DNA from: Vibrio cincinnatiensis
Lineage (GTDB): Bacteria; Pseudomonadota; Gammaproteobacteria; Enterobacterales; Vibrionaceae
Length of the DNA: 64,000 bases
Direction of reading: 5' to 3'
Assembly (NCBI RefSeq): GCF_022113815.1
Contig: NZ_SGOM01000001.1
Coordinates: 434,001-498,000, forward strand
Positions 27,665 through 36,018 of the stretch are shown here, piece after piece. Within the stretch, counting starts at the first letter, position 1; each line of letters opens with the position of its first letter. The translations under genes were made by a program, and so were the position numbers. The notes beneath the pieces were generated by a model that saw nothing but the letters and a program-made list of their open reading frames with translations, was not told the DNA's origin and did not search any database.

Positions 27665-29368
27665 TTAAGCAGTGGCAAATAGGTAAGTACGGTATCCCCC
27701 AATTAAGTTCCGAGCCTTAAAGCCATGATGCACTAATTGTCGATAGGCTACGTTACCGCGTAACCCAACTTGGCAATAAATGATGATTTCTTTATCTTTA
27801 GGCAGTTCATTGAGTCGTTGGCGAAGTTGGTCAACAGGGATATTGATATCACCAATGAAGTGTTGGTTGCCTTCTCGTTCGTTGGGATTACGCACATCCA
27901 ATATGATCTGATTTTCATCTAAGTGGTCGATTTCATCAAAGTGAATCGCTTTGGCGTCACCTTTTATAAGATTATTGGCAACAAATGCGGCTTGGTTAAT
28001 CACATCTTTTGCACTGCCGTAGGGGGGGGCGTAAGTCAACTCTAAATGTTGTAGCTGCTCTACTGTCATTCCTGCGCGTTGAGCTACCGCCATTACGTCG
28101 ATACGTTTATCGATACCATCTTTACCAACTGCTTGCGCGCCGAAAATTTTACCCGTTTGGGGATCGAACAATAGTTTGAACGAAACCACTTCTGCGCCAG
28201 GGTAGTAGCTCGCATGGCTTGCGGTGTGTACGTAGACTTTTTCGTACTCTATGCCTTCACGTTTAAGTTGCTTCTCATTCTTACCGGTTGAAGCTACGGC
28301 TAGATCAAAGATCTTACAAATGGCTGTTCCTTGAGTGCCTTGGTAAGTTTCCTTGCGGCCAAGCATGTTGTCTGCAGCCATACGACCTTGACGGTTGGCA
28401 GGACCTGCTAGAGGCACTAACGTCTGTTTTCCAGTCACAAAGTCTTTTTCTTCAATGGCATCACCGACGGCATAAATATCAGGATCACTTGTTTGCATTG
28501 ATTCATTGGTCCAGATACCGCCTAGCTCACCGATTTGTAACCCGGCTTCTTTCGCCAGTTTTGTTTCTGGGCGTACACCTATTGCCATGATCAACAATTC
28601 TGTGGACAAGGCGTCGCCATTACTTAGTGTTAATTCTAACTGGCCACAAAGATGTTGTTGATTTGCAGCTTCGCCAGCATCCACATTGGCAATTGAGGTT
28701 GTTGGAGTAAATTCGATTAACTGCAGCGCTACACCTAAACGTAGATCGATGCCTTTTGCACGAATTTCAGCATGGGCAAAACCGGCCATTTCACGATCGA
28801 TTGGGGTCATGACTTGATCGGCCATTTCAATGAGCGTGGTTTTTATCCCCAATTGGTGAAACGCTTCCATCATTTCTAACCCAATAAACCCACCACCCAC
28901 AACGGTGGCATGGCTAGGTTGGTTCATCTGGATCGCTTTCATGATGTTATCCATATCCGGGATATTACGAAGCGAATAAGTCAGCGGATTATCTAAACCG
29001 GGAATAGGGGGAATAACGGGCCCAGCACCGGGGCTAAGGAGAAGAAAATCATAGCTTTCTTCATATTCGCTTTGATCGATAAGGTTGCGAATAGTCACGG
29101 TTTTTGCATCACGATTAATCCGTAGGACTTCATTCATGACTCGGACATCCACGTTGAAACGAGCCAAAAAGCTTTCTGGCGTTTGTAGCAGTAAGTTACT
29201 GCGTTCTTTTATTTCGCCTCCAATATGATAAGGCAATCCACAGTTAGCGAAAGAAACGAAAGGACCACGTTCCAACATGATGATTTGAGCATCTTCGCTT
29301 AAACGACGAGCCCGGGCCGCGGCTGAGGCGCCACCTGCAACGCCACCGACAATGATGATTTTTGTCAT
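27665..29368 (-). CDS. cdr: CoA-disulfide/persulfide reductase with C-terminal rhodanese domain
   Basis: A 567-residue pyridine-nucleotide-disulfide oxidoreductase. The FAD motif VGGVAGGASAAARARRL opens the protein, the single active-site cysteine lies in VSFANCGLPYHIGG (about residue 43), and the NAD(P)H motif is VVGGGFIGLEMMEA. Residues about 465-560 form a rhodanese domain with the loop CQVGLR. This CoADR-Rhd type reduces CoA disulfide, CoA persulfides and polysulfides. I choose the ATG at 29368 (MTKIIIVGG) instead of 29407. It is followed upstream by DUF2892, ArsR and YeeE genes of a sulfur module. Confidence 0.92.
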   Translation of the reverse strand: MTKIIIVGGVAGGASAAARARRLSEDAQIIMLERGPFVSFANCGLPYHIGGEIKERSNLLLQTPESFLARFNVDVRVMNEVLRINRDAKTVTIRNLIDQSEYEESYDFLLLSPGAGPVIPPIPGLDNPLTYSLRNIPDMDNIMKAIQMNQPSHATVVGGGFIGLEMMEAFHQLGIKTTLIEMADQVMTPIDREMAGFAHAEIRAKGIDLRLGVALQLIEFTPTTSIANVDAGEAANQQHLCGQLELTLSNGDALSTELLIMAIGVRPETKLAKEAGLQIGELGGIWTNESMQTSDPDIYAVGDAIEEKDFVTGKQTLVPLAGPANRQGRMAADNMLGRKETYQGTQGTAICKIFDLAVASTGKNEKQLKREGIEYEKVYVHTASHASYYPGAEVVSFKLLFDPQTGKIFGAQAVGKDGIDKRIDVMAVAQRAGMTVEQLQHLELTYAPPYGSAKDVINQAAFVANNLIKGDAKAIHFDEIDHLDENQIILDVRNPNEREGNQHFIGDINIPVDQLRQRLNELPKDKEIIIYCQVGLRGNVAYRQLVHHGFKARNLIGGYRTYLFATA

Positions 29369-29468
29369 AACAACTCCAAAAGTGATATGCCTTACACAGT
29401 AGGGCAAATGATAAATCCTGTTATACCCACTTCTATTGTAAGTAGGGCAACGACAATAGGCCCAAGTC

Positions 29469-29660
29469 TTACTTAGCGAGAATGCCTAGCTTTTTTAGGA
29501 CAAACACGCCAGGGCAAGTACCTGTAAATGCGCTCTGTAGTAAGTTGGCACCAATAAATATTGTCAACCATACAAAATGAGGGTGAACAAAAATGGTTAA
29601 TAAGACTGAGAGAAGTATCGTACTGCCTGCGATCACTCTGATACCATTTTCGATAGTCAT
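29469..29660 (-). CDS. DUF2892 (YgaP-type) inner-membrane protein
   Basis: A 63-residue protein with two membrane segments (about residues 8-25 and 29-46) and the family pattern N-G-IRVIAG at the N-terminus and TGTCPGVFVLKKLGI at the C-terminus. DUF2892 domains occur as the membrane part of the rhodanese YgaP and next to persulfide-handling genes. Here it is transcribed together with the CoA-disulfide reductase and divergently from an ArsR-type regulator, consistent with a sulfide/persulfide role. Confidence 0.85.
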   Translation of the reverse strand: MTIENGIRVIAGSTILLSVLLTIFVHPHFVWLTIFIGANLLQSAFTGTCPGVFVLKKLGILAK

Positions 29661-29702
29661 GGTTTTAGCCTCCGTTGCAAAATTAGTGTTACTATAAAAC
29701 CT

Positions 29703-29768
29703 TAATTTAGCTATGTCTAATTTTTGTTTTGCTAAATTTGTTTATGCTAAATAAGGTTTGACTAATTT
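29703..29768. promoter_or_regulatory. Operator-like repeats between DUF2892 and the ArsR-type regulator
   Basis: The divergent promoter region contains ATTTAGC at 29705-29711, CTAAT at 29717-29721, GCTAAAT at 29731-29737, GCTAAAT at 29746-29752 and CTAAT at 29762-29766. These repeated and inverted elements are what a dimeric ArsR/BigR-type repressor would bind, and both flanking gene sets would be controlled from here. Confidence 0.55.
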
Positions 29769-29816
29769 ATCGATTATTACGTATCATCTCGATAAACCGT
29801 AAGCAGAGGGGCGGAT

Positions 29817-30137
29817 ATGGATGAGGTAAATATTGAGCAGATGCATGATCGTGCCATTGAAGTGTCTGAGTTGTTGAGAATTATGGCTCATCCCGAACGA
29901 TTAATGGTGTTGTGTCAATTGACTCAGGGAGAAGTGGGGGTTGCTCAGTTGCAAAAATGCTCTTCACTGAGTCAATCGGCATTCTCACAACATTTAACCG
30001 TGTTGAGAAAGCAAGGGTTAATCCAAGCCCGTAAATCATCACAACAGGTTTTTTATTCATTAGCCGATAGCCGTGTTAAGCAGTTGATCTACCACCTACA
30101 CAGGGTGTTTTGTTCTGAATTTAGCGTGAATCAATAA
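29817..30137 (+). CDS. ArsR-family regulator, BigR/YgaV-like
   Basis: A 106-residue winged-helix repressor with the pattern LLRIMAHPERLMVLCQLTQGE, then LSQSAFSQHLTVLRKQGLI, and a C-terminal helix. It has a cysteine near residue 41 (VLCQL) and one near residue 101 (HRVFCSEF). This arrangement matches the persulfide-sensing BigR/SqrR/YgaV group, in which two cysteines form a tetrasulfide link on sulfide stress. It is followed ten bases later by two YeeE/YedE transport genes and is divergent from the CoA-disulfide reductase operon. Confidence 0.85.
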   Translation: MDEVNIEQMHDRAIEVSELLRIMAHPERLMVLCQLTQGEVGVAQLQKCSSLSQSAFSQHLTVLRKQGLIQARKSSQQVFYSLADSRVKQLIYHLHRVFCSEFSVNQ

Positions 30138-30147
30138 CGAGGTAATT

Positions 30148-30567
30148 ATGACATTTTCCATTCCTTGGGAATCGCTGTTTGGCGGTATGCTATTAGGTGT
30201 TTCAGCAACGTTAATGTTGCTGCTTAACGGAAAGGTAGCGGGAATTAGTGGTATTTTAGCGGGAATTTTATCTCCCAAACCGCGAGATTTTGTTTGGCGT
30301 TTACTGTTTGCTTTAGGCATGGTTTCTGGTGGTGTCTTAGGCGTGCGGGCTTTCGAGAGTGATATTCCTTTGCAGTTTGAATCTAACCAGATTTTGTTGG
30401 TTTTGGCTGGGTTATTGGTCGGCTTGGGAACCCGCTTAGGCAACGGTTGTACGAGTGGTCACGGTATTTGTGGTATTGGGCGATTATCCATTCGCTCTAT
30501 TGTTGCGACTGGGGTTTTTATGCTGGTGGCTGGTATCACCGTTTATTTTCGTCTTCATCTTCTTTAA
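30148..30567 (+). CDS. YeeE/YedE-family sulfur transport protein, PmpA-like
   Basis: A 139-residue inner-membrane protein with four predicted membrane segments and the conserved cysteine motif RLGNGCTSGHGICGIGRLS. This is the half-size YeeE/YedE form (DUF395), proposed to move thiosulfate or other sulfur species through conserved cysteines. It is always paired with a second half-size protein, which here follows directly. Both lie downstream of the persulfide-type repressor. Confidence 0.88.
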   Translation: MTFSIPWESLFGGMLLGVSATLMLLLNGKVAGISGILAGILSPKPRDFVWRLLFALGMVSGGVLGVRAFESDIPLQFESNQILLVLAGLLVGLGTRLGNGCTSGHGICGIGRLSIRSIVATGVFMLVAGITVYFRLHLL

Positions 30568-30591
30568 TTGAATAAGAGTAAGGATAACTTC

Positions 30592-31026
30592 ATGAATAAA
30601 ATACTCTTTCAACTTACCGCTTTATTTTCTGGGCTACTGTTTGGAATCGGTATGGTTATCTCTGGTATGGCGAACCCAACAAAAGTCATTGGTTTTTTAG
30701 ATATTACTGGTGTTTGGGATCCCAGTTTGATTTTTGTGATGGGGGGAGCCTTGCTGGTGTTTATGCCAGGTTATTTTCTATTGATTAAACCTCGGCAACA
30801 ACCGTTAAATGCAACAGAGTTTTGTTTAGCTAAAAATCGAGTGATTGATACCAAGTTACTGATAGGCGCTACCTTATTTGGTATTGGTTGGGGGATCGCT
30901 GGTATTTGTCCTGGGCCGGCTGTATCTAGCTTAGCCCTTGGTAACCCGGATGTTTGGGTATTCTTTATTTCTATGATGGTTGGATTAGGGGTGATGAATA
31001 TTTGGCTTAAAGTAAAAAATAATTAA
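30592..31026 (+). CDS. YeeE/YedE-family sulfur transport protein, PmpB-like
   Basis: The second half-size YeeE/YedE protein, about 144 residues, with conserved GMVISGMANPTKVIGFLDI and the cysteine motif GWGIAGICPGPAVSSLA. It has four membrane segments. I choose the ATG at 30592 because TAAGGA lies upstream; the frame also contains a TTG at 30568. It forms one transporter with the preceding gene. A terminator follows at 31057-31083. Confidence 0.88.
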   Translation: MNKILFQLTALFSGLLFGIGMVISGMANPTKVIGFLDITGVWDPSLIFVMGGALLVFMPGYFLLIKPRQQPLNATEFCLAKNRVIDTKLLIGATLFGIGWGIAGICPGPAVSSLALGNPDVWVFFISMMVGLGVMNIWLKVKNN

Positions 31027-31056
31027 ATAGAATTCAGTGATCCTCCTTTTCTGTTT

Positions 31057-31083
31057 GCCCCTGTTTCATTCGATACATGGGGC
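31057..31083 (+). terminator. Terminator after the YeeE/YedE pair
   Basis: GCCCCTGT pairs with ACATGGGGC (one bulge) and is followed by TTTTTTA. It lies 31 bases past the stop of the second gene. Confidence 0.8.
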
Positions 31084-31327
31084 TTTTTTATGTTAGGTTG
31101 TGCATAACTTTAGGGATAGCAAAACGACTGAATGAGAGTGGCAATGACAGTGATCATTTGGGGCGTTTTCTGCTTTTTTTCACCGTCATCTTTCCTAGCC
31201 CTTAGCCGATCAGGGTTACAAAAAAATCAAGCATATTATCGATAAAAATTATCTTTTCATTCGTTCTCAGCAGATTGAGATCTTATTCAATAAGATTGAT
31301 TCCTTCTTACCCATTGTCGGTTTTTAA

Positions 31328-31341
31328 TTGATCTAAATCAA
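31328..31341 (+). promoter_or_regulatory. FNR-type binding site upstream of nrdD
   Basis: TTGAT-CTAA-ATCAA is a perfect match to the FNR consensus TTGAT-N4-ATCAA. It lies 118-131 bases upstream of the nrdD start, consistent with anaerobic activation of the class III ribonucleotide reductase. Confidence 0.8.
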
Positions 31342-31372
31342 TACGGTTCGCTAGGTCTTTGCGTTAAATACA

Positions 31373-31419
31373 GCACAACATATAGTGTTCATTGGCTAGT
31401 ATAAAGCCCTATATAGTGT
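31373..31419 (+). promoter_or_regulatory. Pair of NrdR boxes upstream of nrdD
   Basis: Two boxes at 31373-31388 and 31404-31419, both ending in TATAGTGT, match the NrdR consensus (ACACWATATATWGTGT) at 14 and 12 of 16 positions. Their start-to-start distance is 31 bases, the three-helical-turn spacing usual for NrdR box pairs. The rest of the 432-base gap has no gene. Confidence 0.8.
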
Positions 31420-31458
31420 ATTTGTGGATAATTCTGTGAATATGCTGGGTAAGGAGAA

Positions 31459-33582
31459 ATGGTGAAACCAATAGTAATCAAACGTGATGGCTCAAAAGCC
31501 CCGTTTAGCAGAGATCGCATTCAATCCGCCGTAGAAAGCGCCGCCGAACAGGTGACCAATGAAATTGCTATTTACGCACTGAATGTGGCTTTAGCGGTTG
31601 AGTTGAAGCTGAAAGAGTATGAACAAGTTCATATTGCTGAGATCCAAACTCTGGTAGAGAACGAGCTAATGCAAGGTCCGTATAAAGCATTAGCTCGTTC
31701 ATACATTGAATATCGCCATGATCGTGACATTGCCCGAGAAAAGCAGAGCACGTTGACCAAAGAGATCGAAGGGTTGATCCAAGAAAGTAATGCGGATCTT
31801 CTCAATGAGAATGCCAATAAAGATGGCAAAGTGATCCCAACTCAGCGTGATTTGTTGGCGGGCATTGTTGCTAAACACTATGCGAAAACGCGTATTCTTC
31901 CACGTGATATTGTGCAAGCTCATGAAGAAGGCGATATCCACTATCATGATCTGGATTACGCGCCATTTTTCCCGATGTTTAACTGTATGTTGATTGATCT
32001 AAAAGGCATGTTGACTCATGGATTTAAAATGGGTAACGCCGAGATTGATACGCCTAAATCTATCTCTACAGCAACGGCCGTTACTGCCCAAATCATTGCG
32101 CAAGTGGCCAGCCATATTTATGGTGGGACAACCATTAACCGTATTGATGAAGTTCTTTCTCCTTATGTTACTTCTAGCTATAACAAACACTTAGCTATTG
32201 CTCAAGAATGGGCGATTGCCGATCCTCAGGCATTTGCTATGGCCCGTACTGAAAAAGAGTGCTATGACGCTTTTCAATCTTTAGAGTACGAGGTCAATAC
32301 CTTGCATACAGCTAATGGGCAAACCCCCTTTGTCACGTTTGGGTTTGGGTTAGGTACTAATTGGGAATCTCGTTTAATTCAGCAATCAATCTTAAAAAAT
32401 CGAATTGCAGGGCTTGGTAAAAATCGTAAAACAGCCGTTTTCCCTAAGCTCGTGTTTGCTATTAAAGATGGGTTAAACCATAAAGCTGGTGAGCCGAACT
32501 ACGATATTAAACAATTGGCTTTAGAATGCGCATCTAAGCGTATGTACCCTGATATTCTCAACTATGACAAAGTAGTAGAAGTGACAGGGTCATTTAAAAC
32601 TCCGATGGGGTGTCGCAGTTTCTTAAACCCATATGAAGAAAAGGGTGAGTTAGTCCATGAAGGTCGTAATAACCTTGGCGTAGTGAGCTTAAACTTGCCG
32701 CGCATAGCATTGAAAGCAAAAGGGGATCTCGATACTTTCTACCGTCTACTAGACGAGAAATTGAAGTTAGCTCGTCGAGCATTGGAAACTCGGATTAGCC
32801 GTTTAGAAAATGTGAAAGCGCGTGTCGCCCCTATCTTATATATGGAAGGCGCATGTGGTGTTCGTTTAAAAGCTGACGATTCGGTTGCACAAATTTTCAA
32901 ACATGGTCGAGCTTCTATTTCGCTTGGTTACATTGGTGTACATGAAACTGTGAATGCTTTATTTGGCCAAGAGCAGCATGTTTATGATAACGCTGAACTT
33001 CGTGAGCATGCATTGAATATCATTGGTAAACTTCGCTCCGCAGTGGATCAATGGAAGGAAGAAACCGGTTATGCTTTTAGCTTGTATGGAACTCCCAGTG
33101 AAAACCTCTGCAGTCGTTTCTGTCGTATTGATACTAAAGAGTTTGGGATTATCAATGGTGTCACTGATAAAGGGTATTATACCAATAGCTTCCATTTAGA
33201 TGTTGAAAAGAAAGTTAACCCTTACGATAAGATTGATTTTGAGATGCCATATCCACCTCTCTCTAGTGGTGGTTTTATCTGCTATGGTGAATTCCCGAAT
33301 ATGCAGCGCAATGTTGAAGCATTGGAAAATGTTTGGGATTACAGCTATACCCGTGTGCCATATTACGGAACGAATACACCGATTGATGAATGCTATGAAT
33401 GTGGATTTACCGGTGAGTTTGACTGCACCAGTAAAGGGTTTGTGTGCCCTAAATGTGGTAATCACGATTCTTCAAAAGTTTCGGTAACTCGCCGTGTCTG
33501 TGGTTATTTAGGCAGCCCGGATGCCCGTCCGTTTAACTTTGGGAAACAAGAAGAAGTTAAACGTCGAGTGAAACATCTGTAG
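31459..33582 (+). CDS. nrdD: Anaerobic ribonucleoside-triphosphate reductase
   Basis: A 707-residue class III ribonucleotide reductase. The N-terminal ATP-cone begins IVIKRDGSKAPFSRDRIQSAV. The C-terminal zinc site has two cysteine pairs (CYECGFTGEFDCTSKGF-VCPKCG region, residues about 645-668), and the glycyl-radical motif is RRVCGYLGSPDARPFNFGKQEE, with the radical glycine at about residue 682. It makes dNTPs without oxygen. It is followed four bases later by nrdG, its activase. FNR and NrdR sites lie upstream. Confidence 0.97.
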   Translation: MVKPIVIKRDGSKAPFSRDRIQSAVESAAEQVTNEIAIYALNVALAVELKLKEYEQVHIAEIQTLVENELMQGPYKALARSYIEYRHDRDIAREKQSTLTKEIEGLIQESNADLLNENANKDGKVIPTQRDLLAGIVAKHYAKTRILPRDIVQAHEEGDIHYHDLDYAPFFPMFNCMLIDLKGMLTHGFKMGNAEIDTPKSISTATAVTAQIIAQVASHIYGGTTINRIDEVLSPYVTSSYNKHLAIAQEWAIADPQAFAMARTEKECYDAFQSLEYEVNTLHTANGQTPFVTFGFGLGTNWESRLIQQSILKNRIAGLGKNRKTAVFPKLVFAIKDGLNHKAGEPNYDIKQLALECASKRMYPDILNYDKVVEVTGSFKTPMGCRSFLNPYEEKGELVHEGRNNLGVVSLNLPRIALKAKGDLDTFYRLLDEKLKLARRALETRISRLENVKARVAPILYMEGACGVRLKADDSVAQIFKHGRASISLGYIGVHETVNALFGQEQHVYDNAELREHALNIIGKLRSAVDQWKEETGYAFSLYGTPSENLCSRFCRIDTKEFGIINGVTDKGYYTNSFHLDVEKKVNPYDKIDFEMPYPPLSSGGFICYGEFPNMQRNVEALENVWDYSYTRVPYYGTNTPIDECYECGFTGEFDCTSKGFVCPKCGNHDSSKVSVTRRVCGYLGSPDARPFNFGKQEEVKRRVKHL

Positions 33583-33586
33583 CCTT

Positions 33587-34054
33587 ATGAATTATCATCA
33601 ATACTACCCGATTGATGTGGTGAATGGGCCGGGAACACGCTGTACTTTGTTTGTTTCCGGCTGCCTTCATCAATGTCGAGGTTGTTATAACAAAAGCACA
33701 TGGTCATTAGATTCTGGGCATCCTTTTACCAAAGAGATGGAAGATCAAATTATTGCCGATCTCAATGATACGCGTATACCTAAAAGAGGTTTATCTCTTT
33801 CCGGTGGCGACCCGTTGCATCCAAAAAATGTGTCGGCAATCTTACAGTTGGTTCAGCGAGTGAAACAGGAATGTGTCGGTAAAGATATTTGGTTATGGAC
33901 CGGTTATTGTTTAGACGATCTCGATGAGCAGCAAAGTCAACTCATTGATTATATTGATGTCTTGGTGGATGGTAAGTTTGAACAGTCACTGGCGGATCCC
34001 AGTTTAGATTGGCGAGGGAGCAGTAATCAGATCATTCATCGCTTCAAATTGTAA
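33587..34054 (+). CDS. nrdG: Anaerobic ribonucleotide reductase activating protein
   Basis: A 155-residue radical SAM enzyme with the C-x3-C-x2-C iron-sulfur motif (SGCLHQCRGCYNKSTW, near residues 26-34) and LSGGDPLHP, the SAM-binding glycine motif. It installs the glycyl radical on NrdD using S-adenosylmethionine. It is co-transcribed with nrdD. Length is as in E. coli (154). Confidence 0.96.
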   Translation: MNYHQYYPIDVVNGPGTRCTLFVSGCLHQCRGCYNKSTWSLDSGHPFTKEMEDQIIADLNDTRIPKRGLSLSGGDPLHPKNVSAILQLVQRVKQECVGKDIWLWTGYCLDDLDEQQSQLIDYIDVLVDGKFEQSLADPSLDWRGSSNQIIHRFKL

Positions 34055-34129
34055 AAATCACTTTCGATTTTTTCTTATCTAGTGTTTACTTGAAAGTCAT
34101 TACTTGAATTTCAAAGGGTTGTGACTTTC

Positions 34130-35311
34130 ATGCTTTCTCATTTACCAACACCTGCGTTAGATCCTATTCTTTCCCTTTCCGTTGCGTTTCGCCAAGATCC
34201 TCGTCTAGAAAAAGTCGATCTTGGTATTGGCGTATATAAAAATAGCCAAGGTGAAACCCCAATAATGCAAGCCGTGCAGCAAGCACAAAAATTGGTTGTC
34301 GAAACACAAACCACCAAATCGTATGTCGGATTAGCCGGTTGTGAAGAGTTTAACCAGAGTATTGCTAAGCTGGTGTTGGGTGAAACACCTGTATTTGATC
34401 GGCTCACCTCAATTCAAACACCGGGAGCCAGCGGTGCTTTACGTATGCTTGGCGACTTAATGCGGGTAGCTCAGCCGGACACCACCGTTTGGTTAACCAA
34501 CCCTAGTTATATTAACCATAAACCCGTGATGGAAGCAGCAGGGTTAAAGGTTAAATACTATGCTTATTTTAGCCCACAGAGCAAAATGGTTGATGTTGAA
34601 CGCATGCTGGATGATTTATCTCAGGCGGGGCCAAAAGATGTGGTGTTACTGCATGGTTGTTGCCATAACCCTACCGGGGCTGATATTGATTTCTCCGCTT
34701 GGCAGGCCATTACTGAATTAGCACTAAAGCAAGGTTTTACTCCATTTGTCGATCTGGCTTATCAGGGATTTGGTGGTGGATTAGAAGAGGATGCAAAAGG
34801 TTTACGCCATATGGCTGCGCAAGTTGAGGAAATGCTGATCACGGCCTCATGTTCTAAAAACTTTGGTTTGTACCGAGAAAGGACCGGAGCTGCGATTGTA
34901 TTAGGAAAAAATGCACAAGAGGTCGCTAATACTCGAGGTAAAATGCTGACCTTAGCGCGCTCTACTTATACCATGCCGCCGGATCATGGCGCAGCATTGG
35001 TAAAAACCGTGTTACAGAGTGAAGCATTAACTTCGATTTGGAAACAAGAACTAAACGAAATGCAACATCGTTTGTTAAGCCTTCGTCAAACCTTATGTAA
35101 TGAGTTGAGAAATCAACATAATACGGCACAATTCGACTTTATCGAAAGCCACAAAGGGATGTTTACTGTGCTGGGATTTAGTGCTGAGCAGATGCATCGT
35201 TTACGAGAAGAGTTTGCTATTTATGGAGTTGTGGATGGCCGTATTAATATTGCAGGCTTAACAGAAAAAGACATTCCTTATGTGGCAGAAGCGATAGTCA
35301 AAGTATCTTAA
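34130..35311 (+). CDS. Aromatic amino acid / aspartate aminotransferase
   Basis: A 393-residue class I, fold-type I PLP aminotransferase. It contains LDPILSLSVAFRQDPR, KVDLGIGVYKNSQGETPIM, the LLHGCCHNPTGADI block with the conserved asparagine, the PLP lysine in ASCSKNFGLYRERTGA, and a C-terminal GRINIAGL substrate arginine region. This places it with AspC/TyrB enzymes. The ATG at 34130 has AAAGGG at a usable distance; a GTG at 34121 is too close to it. It may transaminate tyrosine, phenylalanine or aspartate. Confidence 0.92.
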   Translation: MLSHLPTPALDPILSLSVAFRQDPRLEKVDLGIGVYKNSQGETPIMQAVQQAQKLVVETQTTKSYVGLAGCEEFNQSIAKLVLGETPVFDRLTSIQTPGASGALRMLGDLMRVAQPDTTVWLTNPSYINHKPVMEAAGLKVKYYAYFSPQSKMVDVERMLDDLSQAGPKDVVLLHGCCHNPTGADIDFSAWQAITELALKQGFTPFVDLAYQGFGGGLEEDAKGLRHMAAQVEEMLITASCSKNFGLYRERTGAAIVLGKNAQEVANTRGKMLTLARSTYTMPPDHGAALVKTVLQSEALTSIWKQELNEMQHRLLSLRQTLCNELRNQHNTAQFDFIESHKGMFTVLGFSAEQMHRLREEFAIYGVVDGRINIAGLTEKDIPYVAEAIVKVS

Positions 35312-35334
35312 CTGCAGTTTGATTAGGTGAATGA

Positions 35335-35967
35335 ATGAAATCACAATGGAAAATCCTTATCCCGTTTATGCTTTCTGGAGGTTTAAGTGCTTGTGCTCTT
35401 ATGCCATCTACGCAGCAAGAGCCAAGTTCTATGGAACAAACACCAAAAGAAGAGAGTGCTCAGGTTAAGGATAAAAAACCGAATTCAGCGCCTCAATCTA
35501 CGGAGCAAGCCGTCGTGGTTTTGGCCTCAACCAAAACCTCAGATGGTAAATTAATTCTTGGCGAGAAAGAGTGGGTGTATGTTCCTGCGCTAGAGGAAAA
35601 TTTCCGAGCCAGAGTTGATACCGGTGCAACAACATCGTCCATCAGTGCTGTTGATATTGTACCGTTTGAACGAGATGGTAAAGATTGGGTTCAATTTCGC
35701 ATTGAGCATGATGGTATTAAAAGTGGAGAAATTAACCTTCCGGTTGAGCGCTGGGTGAATATTCGCCAGTCAGCCAGTGAAGGAGAGCATCGACGTCCTG
35801 TTGTGGTCGCATGGATTCAGATTGGAGAGCTGAAAGAAAAAACAGAATTCACGCTGGCTAATCGAACCCACTTAACCTTTCCTCTATTATTAGGAAGAAG
35901 CTTTTTTAAGGATGTGGCAATTGTTGATGTAAGTCGGCAATACGTTCAAGAAAAACAGCAGAATTAA
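35335..35967 (+). CDS. Putative retropepsin-like (Zn_protease family) lipoprotein
   Basis: A 210-residue protein with a lipoprotein signal (hydrophobic stretch followed by LSAC at residue about 21), a low-complexity linker to about residue 60, then the Zn_protease/DUF785 domain with FRARVDTGATTSSISA, where DTGAT is the aspartic protease-like motif, and LLGRSFFKDVAIVDV at the end. Family members were called ATP-dependent zinc proteases, but the fold is retropepsin-like. It should be anchored in the cell envelope. A terminator follows. Confidence 0.82.
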   Translation: MKSQWKILIPFMLSGGLSACALMPSTQQEPSSMEQTPKEESAQVKDKKPNSAPQSTEQAVVVLASTKTSDGKLILGEKEWVYVPALEENFRARVDTGATTSSISAVDIVPFERDGKDWVQFRIEHDGIKSGEINLPVERWVNIRQSASEGEHRRPVVVAWIQIGELKEKTEFTLANRTHLTFPLLLGRSFFKDVAIVDVSRQYVQEKQQN

Positions 35968-35986
35968 TCTAGAATTATTTCGGCTC

Positions 35987-36010
35987 AATCCCCCTTTATA
36001 AAGGGGGATT
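35987..36010 (+). terminator. Terminator after the retropepsin-like gene
   Basis: A self-complementary 24-base hairpin (AATCCCCCTTTA and its complement) is followed by ATTTTTATTT on the plus strand. It lies between two convergent genes. The minus-strand side lacks a T run. Confidence 0.75.
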
Positions 36011-36018
36011 ATTTTTAT

